Below, piece by piece: positions 11,210 to 19,943 of a stretch of DNA of 64,000 bases. Location: assembly GCA_963798795.1 (NCBI GenBank), contig CAWCUZ010000001.1:1488001-1552000 (forward strand), in the 5' to 3' direction. The DNA is from CAWCUZ01 sp963798795 (GTDB lineage: Bacteria; Acidobacteriota; Vicinamibacteria; Vicinamibacterales; SCN-69-37). Every line of letters begins with the position of its first letter. Within the stretch, counting starts at the first letter, position 1. The position numbers and the translations under genes were made by a program. The notes beneath the pieces are model-generated. The model was not told the origin of the DNA. It worked only from the letters and a program-made list of their open reading frames with translations, and made no database searches.

Positions 11210-11553
11210 CTCGGGTCCGTCGGGTCCCTCAGGTCCCTCGGGTCCATCAGGTCCTGGCAGCGAGCATCTCGCGAATCAAACTGAGTTGCGTCAGTTCATT
11301 GCTCACACCTGAGGGACTGAGAGGCACCGGCAATCGGCGATTGGCAATCTTCAATCGCGATCGGGCTATCGTCGGTCAGCCATCAGGATCGCCGTGCTTC
11401 GGACCCGAGGGACCCGAGAGTTACGCACCGGCAATCGTCAATTTGCAATCTCCCATCGCGATCGGACCGTCGTCAATCGCCCATCGGGATCGCCGCGCTT
11501 CGGACCCGAGGGACCTGAGGGACCTGATGGACCTGAGGGACCCGAGGGACCTG
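11210..11553. repeat. Palindromic repeat element: inverted arms of 9-bp GGACCTGAG-type repeats around two ~101-bp units
   Basis: The left arm (11210-11254) is built from GGTCCCTCGG-like units. The right arm (about 11502-11553) is built from their reverse complement (GGACCTGAGG, GGACCTGATG, GGACCCGAGG). Between them a unit beginning CACCGGCAATCG occurs at 11325 and again at 11426, a period of 101 bp, each ending TTCGGACCCGAGGGACC. The core (ATCGCGATCGG ... TCGCCGCGCTTCGGA) matches the core of the element at 19761. The element follows a stop codon by 2 nt and runs to just before the promoter-like TAAGAT of the next gene. Confidence 0.85.
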
Positions 11554-11559
11554 TAAGAT
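11554..11559 (+). promoter_or_regulatory. -10-like TAAGAT placed for a leaderless transcript
   Basis: TAAGAT ends 6 nt before the GTG start at 11566, and no Shine-Dalgarno lies in between. That spacing would put the transcription start at or next to the start codon. The right arm of the repeat element abuts it. The same layout occurs at 60642 and 63635. Confidence 0.45.
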
Positions 11560-11565
11560 TCCGCC

Positions 11566-12882
11566 GTGCGCTCCCGTCGGTGGCTCGTCGGTCTGCTCGT
11601 GGCGGGCGCGATCGTTCGTGTGGTCGCGCTGCCGCTCAGGGGCACGATCGACGTCCAGACTCAGAAGCTGTGGAGCTACGGCGCCGCCACGGACGTCACC
11701 GGGATCTACGGTGTCGGCGGGCATCCCACCGAACGGCGGATGGTCCACTGGCTCGACCTGTACGGCACCGTGGACTACCCGCCGCTCGCCATGCTCGAGC
11801 TGGCGGTCATCGGCCGGACATACCTCGCCATCGATCCGCGGTATGGCGACTCGCTGCTCCTCACGATCCTGATCAAAGTCCCAGGGCTCGTCGCCGAAGC
11901 GCTCTTCGTTGCGCTGCTGCTCACCTGGGGACGCCGGCTGCTCGGCGACCGGGCGGCCGAGTGGGCCGCGGTGGCCTTCTGGCTCAATCCCGCCATCTGG
12001 TACACCGGGCCGGTGCTGGGCTACGTCGACGCGCAGGGCGCCGTCCCGTCCGCGCTCGCCGTGCTCGCGGCGACGGCCAACGCGCCGGCACTCGCCGGCA
12101 TCCTGCTCGCGATTGCGGTCGGCACCAAGCCGCAAACGATCTTCCTGGCCCCCGTGGTGGCCGCCGCCCTGCTCGGCGCCGAACGGCCGCTTCGCTGGGC
12201 GCAGCTTGGCCGCGCGGTGCTGTGGGGCGCCGTGACGTCGGCGGCCATCGTGGCGCCGTTCGTCCTCCGCGGCGCCGGCGCGAACATGGTCCTCGGAGTC
12301 TCGCGCCTGCTGCACCACGACATGCTGTCGGGCCAGGCGCCGAACCTCGGGTGGATTGCGACGTGGCTCCTGCGCGTCTGGTACGCCGCACCGGATCTCG
12401 GCTGGCACGACGCGCTGACACTGAAAATCCGCATCCTTCAGATCACGCGCGTGATCGCGCTCGGCTACCCGAATCCCCGTCCGCTCGGGACCGTGCTGAC
12501 GCTCGCGGCGGTGGGCTGGGCGAGCTGGCGGGCCGCGCGGGTCGCCTCACGCCCCGTCGTGACGGCCCTGGCGGCCTGGGCGATCTACGCTTACACGATG
12601 TTCGCGATTCCCGCGCACGAAAATCACTTCTACCCGGCCGTGCCGCTGCTGGCCATCGCGGCTGCCGCGCTGCCGCGTCTGCGATCGATCTTCTGGACGA
12701 CGTCGGCGATCTTCGTCGTCAACATCTATCTCTTCTACGGGTTCGGCGAACACCACCCGCCGCACATCGATCGTGCGTGGACCTTCATCGACCTCTCCGT
12801 GCTGCTGGCCGTCGCGAACGCCGGCGTGTTCATCTGGGCGACGCGGCGGGTGAATCGGCTGTCGGCGCCACCGGCCCCGTGA
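11566..12882 (+). CDS. GT-C integral membrane glycosyltransferase, ALG6/ALG8-like
   Basis: The 438-residue protein has about ten hydrophobic segments. Residues 70-74 read DYPPL and residues 349-353 read PAHEN; these fit the DYPPL and 'HEK/HEN' luminal motifs of the ALG6/ALG8 (GT57) type, which move a sugar from a polyprenyl-phosphate donor onto a glycan or lipid on the outer face of the membrane. A charged Asp/Glu loop near helix 1 (TIDVQTQKLWSYG) could hold the catalytic base. The GTG start follows a -10-like box by 6 nt. Its TGA overlaps the ATG of the next gene (TGATG), which encodes the likely donor synthase. The sugar is unknown. Confidence 0.75.
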   Translation: MRSRRWLVGLLVAGAIVRVVALPLRGTIDVQTQKLWSYGAATDVTGIYGVGGHPTERRMVHWLDLYGTVDYPPLAMLELAVIGRTYLAIDPRYGDSLLLTILIKVPGLVAEALFVALLLTWGRRLLGDRAAEWAAVAFWLNPAIWYTGPVLGYVDAQGAVPSALAVLAATANAPALAGILLAIAVGTKPQTIFLAPVVAAALLGAERPLRWAQLGRAVLWGAVTSAAIVAPFVLRGAGANMVLGVSRLLHHDMLSGQAPNLGWIATWLLRVWYAAPDLGWHDALTLKIRILQITRVIALGYPNPRPLGTVLTLAAVGWASWRAARVASRPVVTALAAWAIYAYTMFAIPAHENHFYPAVPLLAIAAAALPRLRSIFWTTSAIFVVNIYLFYGFGEHHPPHIDRAWTFIDLSVLLAVANAGVFIWATRRVNRLSAPPAP

Positions 12883-13607
12883 TGCACGTGCCGCCGCACC
12901 TGACGCTGGTCATCCCCACGTTCAACGAGGCTTCGCGGCTGGACTCGACGCTCGCGGCGGCGGCCGACTTCGCCCGGACCCGCGGCGCCTGCGACGTGCT
13001 CGTGGCCGACGACGGATCGGGCGACGGCACCGTCGCGATGGCCGAGACAGCGACGCGGCGGCACCCTGACATCCGCGTGCGGCGGCTGCCCCACCGCGGC
13101 AAGGGCCACGCCGTGCGCCATGGCGTGCTCGAAGCCGAGGGCGACTGGATCCTGGTCACCGACGCCGACTTGTCCACGCCGCTCACCGAAGTGGAGACGC
13201 TGCTGGCGCAGGCAACCGCCGCGAGCGCCGTGGTCGCGATCGGCTCACGCGGCCTCGACCGCGGGGTCGTCGGGGTACATCAGGCGCCCTGGCGCGAATG
13301 GTCTGGACGCTTCTTCAACCTGGTGATGCGCGCGGTGACCGGGCTGCCCTTTCGCGACACGCAGTGCGGGTTCAAGCTCTACCGCGCCGATGCGGCCCAG
13401 GCGATCTTTTCGCGCCAGCGGCTCGACGGCTTCGCCTTCGACGTCGAGGCGCTCCTGATCGCCCGGGCGCTGGGCCTGCCGGTCGTCGAAGTCCCCGTGC
13501 GCTGGAACGATGCCCCGGGAACACGTGTCAGCGTGCTCACGGGCGCGCAGGCGTTCGCGGACCTGTGGAGGATCCGGAAGATGGAACGGCGCGGGGACTA
13601 CAGGTGA
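12882..13607 (+). CDS. GT2 glycosyltransferase, polyprenyl-phosphate sugar synthase-like (DPM1/ALG5 type)
   Basis: This 241-residue GT-A enzyme shows LVIPTFNEASRLDSTL, VLVADDGSGDGT (nucleotide-sugar Asp), RGKGHAVRHGV, and the metal-binding VTDADLSTP. It also has TGLPFRDTQCGFKLYR and a C-terminal VPVRWNDAPGTRVS. These are the signatures of dolichyl/polyprenyl-phosphate mannose or glucose synthases. There is no C-terminal membrane segment, as in DPM1 and unlike ALG5's N-terminal anchor. It probably charges a polyprenyl phosphate on the cytoplasmic side for the GT-C enzyme encoded by the overlapping upstream gene. Confidence 0.85.
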   Translation: MHVPPHLTLVIPTFNEASRLDSTLAAAADFARTRGACDVLVADDGSGDGTVAMAETATRRHPDIRVRRLPHRGKGHAVRHGVLEAEGDWILVTDADLSTPLTEVETLLAQATAASAVVAIGSRGLDRGVVGVHQAPWREWSGRFFNLVMRAVTGLPFRDTQCGFKLYRADAAQAIFSRQRLDGFAFDVEALLIARALGLPVVEVPVRWNDAPGTRVSVLTGAQAFADLWRIRKMERRGDYR

Positions 13608-14113
13608 CAGTCCCGATCCAGCGTCAGCGTCCCGAACGTCTTCTTCGCCGCACCGTGGCTGTAGTCCCACACGATCTCCACGTCGTACGTGCCGTTCTCG
13701 AATACCGGGCCGAGGTACTGCAGCTTGCGGCCCGGGTCGAGCTCGAAATAGTAGGGCGCGCGCGTGAAGTCGGGCTGCCCCTGTGCGTGGCGCGTCCAGA
13801 TGAGGTTCCCGGATGAGGACGGTCCTTGATAGTCCATCACGGCCACGATAAGGCCGCTGGTCCGGTACCGGTTTGGACAGCCCGTCGTGCCCGTAATCGT
13901 CGAGCCCGCTGGATAGATCTTCGTGCCCTCAGGCAGCGTGGCACCGGAGCCGTGGCTCGTGACGCTCGAATCCACGAACGCGAAGCCCGCGAGCGTGACG
14001 CCATCGGCCGCCGGCGGCCCGGATGCGCCGGCCGAAGTCGCACCGCACGTCCACGCAGACAGCGCCACGGCGACGAGGGAACAGACAAGGACACGCGACG
14101 GTGCGACGGACAT
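13598..14113 (-). CDS. Secreted protein of unknown function
   Basis: ATG 14113 has AGGAGG 6 nt upstream and opens a signal peptide (VLVCSLVAVALSAWTCGATS). The product is 171 residues. The mature part has recognisable beta-sandwich features (TYDVEIVWDYSHGAAKKTFG) and a WTRHAQGQPDFTRAPYYFEL segment, but I know no family for it. Its end overlaps the convergent GT2 stop by 10 nt. Confidence 0.65.
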   Translation of the reverse strand: MSVAPSRVLVCSLVAVALSAWTCGATSAGASGPPAADGVTLAGFAFVDSSVTSHGSGATLPEGTKIYPAGSTITGTTGCPNRYRTSGLIVAVMDYQGPSSSGNLIWTRHAQGQPDFTRAPYYFELDPGRKLQYLGPVFENGTYDVEIVWDYSHGAAKKTFGTLTLDRDCHL

Positions 14114-14223
14114 GGTGGCCTCCTGTCGGCTGCGGATCTGATCGTACATCGATGCTCGCCGTTCGGCGCTCGTGCCCGCTTGGACGTATGATGCCCCGAA
14201 GCGACACATCGGGCGGAGGGCCA

Positions 14224-15223
14224 ATGCGGCAGCGGAGGGTGACGACAGCGGCAGCCATCGCCATCGCGGCGGGATTCGGGGCGGGGGCGCAGTCGCGGCA
14301 GCACCTGAATCCGATGATCGACCTGCTCGAGCAGCACAAGCCGGTCTTCGGGCTGTACCGCCCGCAGCCGCCCCGGCCGGGCGGCAGCCGGCGCGGGCAG
14401 CTCACGCCGCCGGCGTCCAGTGCCGTGATGCCCACACCCGCCGACCTGGCCCGCCAGACGCTCGACTACGAGAAAAGCGATTTCGTCTTCGACGGCTCGA
14501 TGGAGCGCAACGTCGAGCGCGCCCTGCCCGGGTACGCGGCGTTCGCGACCGCCATGCGCGACGCCGGCGCCCTCGTGCACTCGCCGTTTCTGCGCCTGCC
14601 GCACCCGCTCGTCGTCAAGACGCCGCTCATCGCCCCCGATCCCGCCGCGGCCGTCGCGAACATCGGCCGCCAGCTGAATCTGGGTGTGAGCGGCATCATG
14701 TTCGTCGGCGTCGAAAGCGCGGACGAAGTGCGGCAGGGGCTGGCCGCGATGCGGTTCAAGTCCAACGGCGGCACCCGGCCGGACGATGTGGGCTCCGCGC
14801 CGGAGTACCTGGGGCATGAGCGAAGCCGACTACCGGCGGCGGGCCGATCTGTGGCCGCTCAACCCCGACGGTGAGCTGGTCAACTGGACGATCGTCGAAA
14901 GCCAGGCAGGCCTGGCACACGTCCGTGAGATCGCCGGCGTCACGGGCATCGGCGTGCTCTGGCCCGGCGCCGGCACACTGCGCGGCGTGTTCTCGACGAC
15001 CGGAGCCGATGGCCAGCGCATGCTGGACCAGGACGCCTGGGAAGCCGCCATCCAGCAGGTGCTGGCGGCGTGCAAGGAATTCCACATCCCGTGCGGCTAC
15101 CCCGCTACGCCGGACGACATCGAGATGCGCATGAGGCAGGGCTTCAGCGTGTTCGTCATGAACTGGGGCGACGCCGGCTTCCAGGCGATCGACATCGGGC
15201 GCCGCGTGTCGGGACGCGACTAG
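14224..15223 (+). CDS. Secreted HpcH/HpaI-family aldolase-like protein, one frame shift
   Basis: GGAGG lies 5 nt before ATG 14224. A signal-like N-terminus (TTAAAIAIAAGFGAGAQS) precedes NPMIDLLEQHKPVFGLYRP, the usual opening of the HpcH/HpaI (2-dehydro-3-deoxyglucarate aldolase) TIM barrel. GIMFVGVESADEVRQGLAAM matches the 'imvp.vEsaeea..av.a.r' core. At about 14808 an extra C shifts the frame (EYLG becomes EYWGMSEADYRRRADLWPLN); restored, the protein is about 332 residues, and the C-terminal half (WTIVESQAGLAHVREIAGVTG) is normal for the family. Such aldolases cleave 2-oxo acids with a divalent metal in the cytoplasm, so an exported form is odd. Confidence 0.75.
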
Positions 15224-15431
15224 AGTCGCGTGGCCCTCGTGAAGGCGATACGAGGCTGCGCGACCTGCGAGCAGACGCGAGCTGGGACCGGCTGCGCGCG
15301 CTGCGGCGGTTCGCGGCGATGATGCGGAAGATGGCCTGTCCGCCGGGCGACGCCGGCCTCGTCGACGGCTGACGAGTCGGCGGCGGCGCAGTGCGGGGCC
15401 GGGGGCCCGGCCGGTCTGGAGGATGTCGTCC

Positions 15432-17960
15432 ATGTCTGTTCGCCAGTGTGCCGTGGGTGCCGTGGCGGTGATCGTGTGCATGTCGGCTGCCCGGGGTCAG
15501 ACCCCGACGACCCAGGGCGCGCCGTCCGCGGCGGTTTCCGCCGATCCGGCCGCCTCCGTCAATCCGTTCATCGGGTCGGCCAATGGGGGCAACACGTTCC
15601 CGGGCGCCGTCCTGCCCTTCGGCATGCTGGCCTGGAGTCCCGAGAACACCCGCGGCGACGCGACTCGCGCGGCCGCGCCGGGCGGCTATCAGTACGACGT
15701 CCACCGGATCCGCGGATTCAGTCTGACGCATCTGTCGGGCACCGGCTGCCGCGGCGCTTCGGGCGACGTGCCCTTCATGCCGATCACGGTCCCCGTCACC
15801 TCTTCGCCGGCCGGCGACGCCAAGGACGCGCTCTATGCGAGCGACTTCGACCACGCGGCCGAGCAGGCGTCGCCCGGGTTCTACCAGGTCCGTCTCGCGT
15901 CGGGTGTGAACGTCGAGCTGACGGCTGCCGAGCGCGCCGGCATGGGCCGGTTCGCGTTCCCGCCGGGCCAGCCCGCGACGCTGCTGTTGCGGGTGGCGCG
16001 GGGCGAGGTCGGCAGCAGCGATGCCGACGTGACGATCGACGCGGCCTCGCGCACGGTGACGGGCTCGGTGACGAGCGGCAACTTCTGCGGCTACCTCAAT
16101 CCGATCGGCCGGCGCAGCTACTACACGCTGCACTTCGTCGCGGTGTTCGATCGCGCCATCACCTCCGCGGGCACGTGGATGGACGACGCGGTGCACGCCG
16201 ACGAAATGACGGCGCACGGCGGCACGACCTACGGCAGCGCGGGCTATCCGGAGCCCGGCAAAGGATCCGGCGCGTGGGTCACCTTCGGCGAGGGCGGCGC
16301 CGTCACGGCACGCGTCGGCATCTCGTACGTGAGCGCGGCGAACGCCCGCGCGAACCTGGACGCCGAGATTCCCGGCGGCACGTTCGAAACCACCGCCGCC
16401 CGCGCGCGCGCCGCCTGGAACGGGCTGCTCGGCCGAATCGACGTCAGCGGCGGTACGGCCACCGAACGGCGCATCTTCTACACCGCGCTCTATCACGCGC
16501 TGCTGCACATGAATCTCTCGAGCGACGTCAACGGCGAGTACACGGGCTTCGACGCGGCCGTCCATCGTGTGACGGCGCCGCAGCGCGCGCAATACGCCAA
16601 CTTCTCCGGCTGGGACGTCTACCGGACCCAGGTGCAGCTCGTCGCGCTCCTCGATCCGGCGATCGCGGCCGACATGGCGCAGTCGCTGCTCAACCAGGCC
16701 CGGGAAAACGGCGGAGTGTGGGACCGCTGGACCCACCAGACCGGCGCCACCCACGTGATGGAAGGCGACCCGTCGCCCGCGACCGTCGCCTCCATTGCCG
16801 CGTTCGGCGGCACGACGTACGACATGGCAGGCGCGCTGGCGTCGCTCACCCGTGCCGCCACGGTGCCGACGCCGCTGGATCTGTCGAACGACGGCTGCAA
16901 CGTGTTGTGTCAGGGCCAGCGGCCCTCGCTCGATGCGTGGCTGTCGATCCACTACGTCCCGACGGTCTCGAACGCCTGGGGCGGCGCCGGGGAAACGCTC
17001 GAGGACGTGAGCGCCGATTTCGCGCTGTCTCAGCTGGCGTCGCGACTCGGCGAGACGGACACGGCGCAGCAGTTTCTTGCGCGGTCCGGTTACTGGCGCA
17101 ACATCTTCAACCCGTCGCCGACCCTCACGCAGGGACGCGGCGGGCGCGGTGGACGCGCCGGCGGACGCGGCGGCGCGCGGGGCGGCGGCGCAGCCCCAGC
17201 CACGCCACCCGTGCCGGCCGAAGCGCCGCAGCCGGGCGGCTACATCCAGAACCGCAACGCGGACGGCACGTGGCCGCCGCTCAGTCCATCGGCGAGTTCC
17301 GGATTCGCCGAGGGCAGCAGCGTGCAGTACACCTGGATGATTCCGTTCGACGTCGCCGGGCTGTTCGACGCCATGGGCGGCACCGCGGCCGCGTCGGCCC
17401 GGCTCGACGCGTTCTTCCACACGCCGGACGGCGCGTGGGCGCTCACCCGCGCCGGTGGCCTGCACGCCGAGATGAACAACGAACCGTCGGTCGGCACGCC
17501 ATGGCTGTACCTGTTCGCCGGCCAGCCGTACAAGTCGCAGGAGATCCAGCGCGACGTGCTGACCACGTTGTGGCAGGATGCGCCGAACGGCATTCCCGGC
17601 AATGACGACCTCGGCGCGATGTCGTCCTGGTTCGTGTGGACGGCGATGGGCCTCTATCCGCAGTATCCCGGCCGCGCGGAGCTGCTCGTCGGCACGCCGC
17701 TGTTTCCGCGAGTCGTCGTCCGGCGCGCCAACGGCCGGACGATCGCGATCGATGCGGCCGGAGCGGCGGCCGACGTGCCGTACGTCAGGGGCCTTCGCGT
17801 CAACGGCCAGGCGACGACGCGTGCGTGGCTGCCCGCGTCGTTCCTGTCCGCCGACGGCCGACTCGAACTCGAGGTCGGGCGCGAGCCGAATCGAACCTGG
17901 GGCGCGTCCCCTCAGGACGCGCCGCCGTCGTTCCCGCCGGCGTCCCGGTCGGGCGGCTGA
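15432..17960 (+). CDS. Secreted GH92-family glycosidase (alpha-mannosidase-like)
   Basis: The protein has 842 residues with a signal peptide (VGAVAVIVCMSAARG). ATG 15432 is preferred over 15423, because the GGAGG at 15417 leaves no room before the first ATG. The mature start VNPFIGSANGGNTFPGAVLPFG is typical for GH92, as are SGWDVYRTQ (about residue 394), EMNNEPS (about 680) and GNDDLGAMSSW (from about 723), which hold the acid/base Glu and the Asp pair of these Ca-dependent exo-alpha-mannosidases. An Arg/Gly-rich insert near residues 568-590 (GRGGRGGRAGGRGGARGGG) breaks the catalytic domain between two conserved blocks. It acts outside the inner membrane on alpha-mannosides, as inferred from the family. 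Confidence 0.92.
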   Translation: MSVRQCAVGAVAVIVCMSAARGQTPTTQGAPSAAVSADPAASVNPFIGSANGGNTFPGAVLPFGMLAWSPENTRGDATRAAAPGGYQYDVHRIRGFSLTHLSGTGCRGASGDVPFMPITVPVTSSPAGDAKDALYASDFDHAAEQASPGFYQVRLASGVNVELTAAERAGMGRFAFPPGQPATLLLRVARGEVGSSDADVTIDAASRTVTGSVTSGNFCGYLNPIGRRSYYTLHFVAVFDRAITSAGTWMDDAVHADEMTAHGGTTYGSAGYPEPGKGSGAWVTFGEGGAVTARVGISYVSAANARANLDAEIPGGTFETTAARARAAWNGLLGRIDVSGGTATERRIFYTALYHALLHMNLSSDVNGEYTGFDAAVHRVTAPQRAQYANFSGWDVYRTQVQLVALLDPAIAADMAQSLLNQARENGGVWDRWTHQTGATHVMEGDPSPATVASIAAFGGTTYDMAGALASLTRAATVPTPLDLSNDGCNVLCQGQRPSLDAWLSIHYVPTVSNAWGGAGETLEDVSADFALSQLASRLGETDTAQQFLARSGYWRNIFNPSPTLTQGRGGRGGRAGGRGGARGGGAAPATPPVPAEAPQPGGYIQNRNADGTWPPLSPSASSGFAEGSSVQYTWMIPFDVAGLFDAMGGTAAASARLDAFFHTPDGAWALTRAGGLHAEMNNEPSVGTPWLYLFAGQPYKSQEIQRDVLTTLWQDAPNGIPGNDDLGAMSSWFVWTAMGLYPQYPGRAELLVGTPLFPRVVVRRANGRTIAIDAAGAAADVPYVRGLRVNGQATTRAWLPASFLSADGRLELEVGREPNRTWGASPQDAPPSFPPASRSGG

Positions 17961-17987
17961 CGCTCCGCCGCGCGGTGCGGCCGGGGC

Positions 17988-18473
17988 CTACTTCGCCACG
18001 GGCGTGAACACCTGGTTCGGGTATGGATTCGTCGCCGGACGCTGCACGACGTTGAACCCGAAATTCGTCGCCTGGTGGCATTCGTTGCAGGCCGACGTCA
18101 GCGCGTCGTAGGCCGCCGCGAACGCCGTCTCGTCCTGCTGCGCGGCGGCGTCCCGCAGCCGCTGAAGCGGCTCGCGCACCATCCGCGGAATGGCATCCCT
18201 GGGATTGACGGGTGAGTCCTTGTGCGTGGGATGGAACGCCACGACATCGTCAAATCCTTCCGACAGCTCATCGACCTCGTACGCGGCGAGTTGCCAGTTG
18301 CCGGCCGAGCCGGCGAGCCACAATTTGGTGTGCCGCATCTGCTGCAGGCTCATGATCTCGCCGAGGCCCGGCACGAACGCCTCGGACGCCGCGCGGTGGC
18401 AGGCCGCGGAACCGCCGAAGGCGAGCACGGCAGCCGAAAGCAGCAGAACGGATCGCGGAACGCGCGCGCGCAT
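17988..18473 (-). CDS. Periplasmic mono-heme cytochrome c lipoprotein
   Basis: The 161-residue protein has a signal ending in GGSAAC, a probable lipobox, and one CNECH heme motif near residue 130. It is mostly helical (MSLQQMRHTKLWLAGSAGNW, DEVDELSEGFDDVVAFHP) with heme binding close to the C-terminus, as in four-helix cytochromes of the c-prime type. An electron-transfer or gas-binding role would fit. The gene converges on the GH92 gene (27 bp apart) and diverges from the next lipoprotein gene. Confidence 0.75.
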   Translation of the reverse strand: MRARVPRSVLLLSAAVLAFGGSAACHRAASEAFVPGLGEIMSLQQMRHTKLWLAGSAGNWQLAAYEVDELSEGFDDVVAFHPTHKDSPVNPRDAIPRMVREPLQRLRDAAAQQDETAFAAAYDALTSACNECHQATNFGFNVVQRPATNPYPNQVFTPVAK

Positions 18474-18567
18474 GATGGCGGGTCCTTTCCGGAATGATGG
18501 CGATCAAGAGGTTGCCTCGCCGGGTCGGTTGGCGGTATGTTCCGGCATCATCCTGCCGGAGCCTCCC

Positions 18568-19761
18568 ATGATAAGACCTCGTCTGCGTCTCTCTCGATTC
18601 GGGTTCCTGTCGATCGCGTCGTTCGCTGGCGCGGGCCTGCTCATCGCGGCCTGCGGCGGCGCCTCTGAATCCGGCGGGAAGGCTTCCGGGGGGGGCGGCT
18701 CCGCAGGAGGGGGCAAGGGCCCGACGGTCCTCGGCGAGCGACTCACGACTCGGACCGTCACCGATTCGCAGCAGGGCAACATGCCGGTGGGCGTCGTCGC
18801 CGTGCCGGAAAAGTGGCAGTTCAGTTCCCGCATCGTCTGGAACTACGCGTATTACGGCAACCCGGTGTCGGCGTGGACGACGTCCGAGAATCCGGACAAT
18901 GCCGAGGCGGTGTACGGCTATCCCCCGGCGATGTACTTCGACACCCGACCCGGGGGGTTCTTTCAGGTCGGCCAGAACGTCGGGGGCCTGGTCTATGCCC
19001 ATCCGGCGGCGCCCGTGCCGACGCTGGCCGGCATCGTGCAGCAGATCCGCACCGGCGTGCGGGACCTTCAATTCGTCGGCAGCCGGGAACTGCCCGACCT
19101 GCCGGCCGCGCTCAACCTGCCGCCGTCGCCCAATCAACGCGGGGTGGGGATCAAGGTGACCTACTCGCTGAACGGTCAGCCGGTGGAGGAAGAGTTCTAC
19201 GGCGTGTTCTTCCAGGTGGAGGTGCCCTACGACGGGCCGGCGGGGCGCACCTGGCAGATCAACTGGGGTGTCACGGTGCTGCACAGTTTCCGTGCCCCGG
19301 CCGGGACGCTTGACAAGCGGCGGCCGGTGTTCGCCGCGGTCGCGAAGTCGTTCCGGCCGAATCCGGCCTGGCAGCAGCGGCTCGCCGCCATCAATCAGTA
19401 TTTGAAGGACCAGTTCGATCGGCAGATCCAGGCGGGTTACGACGCGATCGCGGCCGCCGGCCGGCTGAGCCAGCAGATCAGCGCGAACAACGATGCCATG
19501 CTGGCGACGATCGATCAGCAGATGCGGTCGAGTCCCACGGCGCAGACGCCGGAGGCGCGCAGTGCGGCCGAGAAGTTCGACGACTACATCCGCGGCGTCG
19601 ACACGGTCGAGGATCCGTACTACGGTACGTCGCAGCACTCGTACGACAATCAGTTCCACTGGACGGACGGGTACGGCAGCTACCGGAACTCGAATGACCC
19701 GACGTACGACCCGAACCGCAGTGAAGTCGGCAACTGGCAGCCGATGCCGGTGATCCGGTAG
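18568..19761 (+). CDS. Lipoprotein of unknown function
   Basis: The 397-residue protein has a lipoprotein signal (FLSIASFAGAGLLIAAC) and a Gly/Ser linker after the Cys. A GNMPVGVVAVPEKWQFSSRI beta region and a long helical stretch near residues 270-340 (INQYLKDQFDRQIQAGYDAI) follow, then a Tyr/Asp/Asn-rich tail. The layout suggests a beta domain on a stalk. No family is recognised. GGAG lies 7 nt before ATG 18568. The last base of its TAG stop is the first base of the repeat element at 19761. Confidence 0.6.
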   Translation: MIRPRLRLSRFGFLSIASFAGAGLLIAACGGASESGGKASGGGGSAGGGKGPTVLGERLTTRTVTDSQQGNMPVGVVAVPEKWQFSSRIVWNYAYYGNPVSAWTTSENPDNAEAVYGYPPAMYFDTRPGGFFQVGQNVGGLVYAHPAAPVPTLAGIVQQIRTGVRDLQFVGSRELPDLPAALNLPPSPNQRGVGIKVTYSLNGQPVEEEFYGVFFQVEVPYDGPAGRTWQINWGVTVLHSFRAPAGTLDKRRPVFAAVAKSFRPNPAWQQRLAAINQYLKDQFDRQIQAGYDAIAAAGRLSQQISANNDAMLATIDQQMRSSPTAQTPEARSAAEKFDDYIRGVDTVEDPYYGTSQHSYDNQFHWTDGYGSYRNSNDPTYDPNRSEVGNWQPMPVIR

Positions 19762-19943
19762 GGGTCAGACCGGGGTCAAACCAGGGTCAAACCAGGGTCA
19801 GACTCGGCCAGACCGCGCATCAGACCGCAATCGCGAGATCCCAGGCCCGGTTTCGTCGCGCCTCGGAGCCTAGGCTTGGTCTGACCCTGGTTTGACCCTG
19901 GTTTGACCCTGGTTTGACCCCGGTCTGACCCCGGTCTGACCCC
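19761..19943. repeat. Palindromic element with GGTCTGACCCC / GGTTTGACCCT arms around a 70-bp core
   Basis: The left arm (19761-19803) is four units of GGGGTCAGACC / GGGTCAAACCA. The right arm (about 19877-19943) repeats the exact reverse complement and adds two further units. The arms could pair over 43 bp without mismatch. The core contains GCAATCGCGAGATCCC and TCGTCGCGCCTCGGAGCC, which resemble the core of the 11210 element, so both belong to one family. The right arm is translated as the C-terminus of the amino-acid permease. Such GGGGTCAGACC palindromes are often REP-like; no transposase gene is in this window. Confidence 0.85.

Noticed and set aside
11210..11553. Possible CRISPR array
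   Set aside because: The units are 9 bp or about 101 bp with no spacers of regular length, the arms are inverted to one another, and no cas gene is near.
19761..19943. Insertion sequence or MITE with target-site duplication
   Set aside because: I found no flanking direct repeats or transposase, and the arms are themselves short tandem repeats. I describe it as a REP-like palindromic element instead.
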